Below, one piece after another: positions 31,150 through 33,414 of a DNA stretch of 33,414 bases. The notes beneath the pieces are model-generated. The model had not been told where the DNA came from. It saw nothing but the letters and a program-made list of their open reading frames with translations, and did no database searches. Made by a program: the position numbers and the translations under genes. Source of the DNA: a virus; the IMG/VR virus record IMGVR_UViG_3300033553_000794, positions 1 to 33,414 of that record, one strand, 5' to 3'. How positions within the stretch are numbered: the stretch's first letter is position 1; every line of letters starts with the position of its first letter.

Positions 31150-33414
31150 ATGCCCATATTAACAGAAGACGTCAAACTGATGGCCTCGCAGCGCCTGTCC
31201 GACAATGAGGACGGCGGCGGCCGTATGACCGGGGTTGAGATTGTCGACGGCAATATCAATAACCTCTTTCCTGATATCTCCCGGCTTGACCGCGTCTATG
31301 GCCGGGTATCGCTGCGCAAGGCCTTCGTGTCGGTGCAGACCGCCGATACCGATACCTATTCCGGCGCCCACGTCATCCTCTCGCTGCCGGCGGCGGATCC
31401 CAATGTCTCGGTCTGCATGTTTTCGACGGGGGATGCCAATGATGAGCGGCTGGCGGCCCGCAACCGGGTTGAGTCTTATGTCACGGTCGGCCCCCGTTTC
31501 CAGGGCTGGCTGTGGGGCGATCAGCCGGAGGGCTCCCGGGCTTTGCTGCTCTTTGTCATGCGGGGCACGAAGACGCCGGATGTCGGCAGCGTGCTGTGCC
31601 TTTATAAAGACAAGGGGCTGGCCAATGAGGTCGAGCAGTTTGTCCGGATCACCAAGGTGGAGGTGGTCAGCGGCGAGTTCACCTCGACCTCCGACTCGGA
31701 ATATGGGGCCACGGCCATGTCTTTTAGCCGCGATATCCTGCAGCTGGAGATCGGCGATCCGCTGCGCGCCACTTTTCCCGGTGTTGAGATCAGCCGCAAT
31801 GATTCCCTGGTCACCAACGTCTTTACCACCGTGGTCTCGGATGCCTCCAAATACTACGGGGTGATGCTGCCGACGCTGCCGGTCAGCCAGGGCGATATCG
31901 CCATCAATGTCGAGTCGATCTTTACCCATCTGGTACCGTCGGCCCAGGGGGAATCACCGCTGGTCGATCTATCGGTGGGCGAGGCCGGGCCGGTCATCGG
32001 CAGCGGCGCCCCCTACACGGTAGTCAAGACCGCCTTTGCCCTGACCAATGGCGCCCAGTTCCATTTCGGCCGCGGCATCGCCATGGGCAGCCTGTCCTTG
32101 GTCCATAACGGCAAGACCTACACTGACAAGGGCGATGGCCTGCTCTATGAGGGCCTGGCCCAGCGCGGTACCGTCGATTACGGCACCGGCACCATCACCT
32201 TTGCCGAGGTGGTTGCCGCCACCGCGACCGCCACCGCCACCGCCATTATCGGCACCGCTATTGAGCGGGTGGCCAACACCATTATGAAGGCGGTGGAGCT
32301 GGCCAATCAGGGCTACAACTACACCGTTATCCTGGAGCCCTTGCCGGTCAAAAAGACGGTGGTGGTCGATTATATGAGCCAGGGCAAGTGGTACCGCCTG
32401 CGCGATAACGGCCTCGGCACCCTGGTCCCGGATGTGGCCGGCACCGGCACCGGCACCGTCAACTACGGTACCGGCTCGGTGATCCTCACCTGCGCGGCCC
32501 TGCCCGATGTGGACTCCGGCATCATCTATGCCTGGGGCTCGCCCCTCGAGGTGGAGGATATCAGCCAGGACGTGGTGATTGATGTCGCCGAAATCAGCCA
32601 TCAGCTGGCCACGCCGCCGGTCAAACCGGGCTCGCTGCTGATCTCCTGGCTGTCCGGCGGGGTGACGGTCACCGCCGCCGATGACGACTTCGGCTTTCTG
32701 ACCGGGGCCGCTACCGGCTCCATTAATTACGCCACCGGCGCCTTGCTCTTTACGCCCACGGCTATTCCGGCGGCTGATAGCGTTTACACCATCGACTATG
32801 ACCGCTACCCCTTTGTCACCGGCAACGCTGCCGGCAGCGGGACCACCTTTACCCTGCCCGAGGCCCCGATCAAGCCGGGTTCGCTCGGTGCCGAGGTGAC
32901 GGTGACCATGGACAACGGCACTTCCCATGTCTATGCCCTGCGCGATAACGGCAACGGCGCGGTGTCGGCTGGCGGCTGGGGCGGCAATGTCACCGATGAC
33001 CAGGTGGAGCCGGGAATTCCGGGCTCCTATGTCACCAAGAATGTGACCGCCTCCGGCCTGGCCGGCACTATCGATTATACCACCGGCATCATCGTCCTCA
33101 ACCTGGCCGGGGTCAGCGGGACCGAAGTGGTGACCACCATCGTCTATAAAAGATGGTTCACCAACAATATCCCGGGGACGCTCTTGGAGAAGTACAGCAA
33201 AACGACCACCGTCCTCACCGCTGCGTCCGCGGCCGGTATGGCTGTCCGTTATTCGCTGGCCGCTGCCGCCCAAGAGACCGCCAACGAGACCACCCCGGCC
33301 CTGCCGTTTGTGGTCGATCTGACCCGCGGCATCACCGGCAAGATCATCATCCCGGGCAGTGTCAGCTTCTCCTGGGGCGGGGTCCGCTATGTCGACCGCC
33401 TGGGCAAGCTCTAC
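31150..33414 (+). CDS. Large tail protein, cut by the window end
   Basis: An ATG directly after the previous stop opens a frame of 755 codons that is still open at the window end. It is beta-rich. Four copies of a G[TS][VI][DN]YxTG segment, each with a following strand, stand near residues 341, 436, 524 and 640. They alternate with LRDNGxG or DDDFGFL-type turns, suggesting repeated small beta domains. The position behind the tape measure and minor tail genes suggests a tail-tip or baseplate component. No host-adhesion or peptidase motif is visible in the part present. Confidence 0.72.
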   Translation, partial: MPILTEDVKLMASQRLSDNEDGGGRMTGVEIVDGNINNLFPDISRLDRVYGRVSLRKAFVSVQTADTDTYSGAHVILSLPAADPNVSVCMFSTGDANDERLAARNRVESYVTVGPRFQGWLWGDQPEGSRALLLFVMRGTKTPDVGSVLCLYKDKGLANEVEQFVRITKVEVVSGEFTSTSDSEYGATAMSFSRDILQLEIGDPLRATFPGVEISRNDSLVTNVFTTVVSDASKYYGVMLPTLPVSQGDIAINVESIFTHLVPSAQGESPLVDLSVGEAGPVIGSGAPYTVVKTAFALTNGAQFHFGRGIAMGSLSLVHNGKTYTDKGDGLLYEGLAQRGTVDYGTGTITFAEVVAATATATATAIIGTAIERVANTIMKAVELANQGYNYTVILEPLPVKKTVVVDYMSQGKWYRLRDNGLGTLVPDVAGTGTGTVNYGTGSVILTCAALPDVDSGIIYAWGSPLEVEDISQDVVIDVAEISHQLATPPVKPGSLLISWLSGGVTVTAADDDFGFLTGAATGSINYATGALLFTPTAIPAADSVYTIDYDRYPFVTGNAAGSGTTFTLPEAPIKPGSLGAEVTVTMDNGTSHVYALRDNGNGAVSAGGWGGNVTDDQVEPGIPGSYVTKNVTASGLAGTIDYTTGIIVLNLAGVSGTEVVTTIVYKRWFTNNIPGTLLEKYSKTTTVLTAASAAGMAVRYSLAAAAQETANETTPALPFVVDLTRGITGKIIIPGSVSFSWGGVRYVDRLGKLY

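Noticed and set aside
31969-33273. Long open frame of 434 codons on the minus strand
   Set aside because: It lies antisense to the 755-codon plus-strand tail gene, is rich in Gly, His and Asp as expected of a shadow, and is isolated among rightward late genes.

Overview
The window is most of a temperate, long-tailed (siphovirus-type) prophage with a lambda-style head and tail gene order. Base composition is GC-rich. Protein resemblances, recalled rather than searched, point to a Desulfobacterota (delta-proteobacterial) host. That host call is an inference; no host gene is inside the window. The left edge falls exactly on the stop codon of the integrase gene. The right edge cuts a large tail gene, so attachment sites, lysis genes and the distal tail are not visible.

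Left arm (1-4100, minus strand): a lysogeny operon reads leftward from a cI-like repressor through a protein of unknown function, a small exported protein, a PD-(D/E)xK nuclease-like protein, a lipoprotein and the integrase. The promoter of a divergent Cro-like gene overlaps the repressor start, forming a compact genetic switch (4094-4131).

Early region (4125-10487, plus strand): small regulators and membrane peptides in translationally coupled chains come first, then a D5/SF3 replicative helicase and a CHC2-TOPRIM primase. Between the last two lies a 265-bp AT-rich block bounded by 20-bp perfect inverted repeats and filled with CTCAT/ATGAG motifs, a good candidate replication origin.

Packaging and accessory region (10501-20232): the small terminase subunit, a winged-helix protein, a DUF5662-like gene split by one in-frame TAA, two Cys-rich proteins and the large terminase subunit are followed by about 5.8 kb of tightly overlapping accessory genes. 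Several of these carry paired-cysteine (zinc ribbon) motifs, and one is an ASCH-like protein. In lambda, gpW follows the large terminase directly, so this is an expanded interval.

Control region (20233-20859): a block of about 390 nt with no convincing gene folds by eye into many hairpins and a long-range stem and ends in a strong intrinsic terminator. It is a candidate structured non-coding RNA. Three 10-bp direct repeats and a 7-bp inverted repeat then surround a weak promoter just before the structural genes.

Structural region (20860-33414): gpW connector, portal, S49 protease with an internal scaffold start, decoration protein with a nested duplication, major capsid protein, head-tail joining protein, tail completion protein Z, tail terminator, tail tube, tail chaperone with a probable -1 frameshift extension, tape measure, a minor tail protein and a large tail protein that runs off the end.
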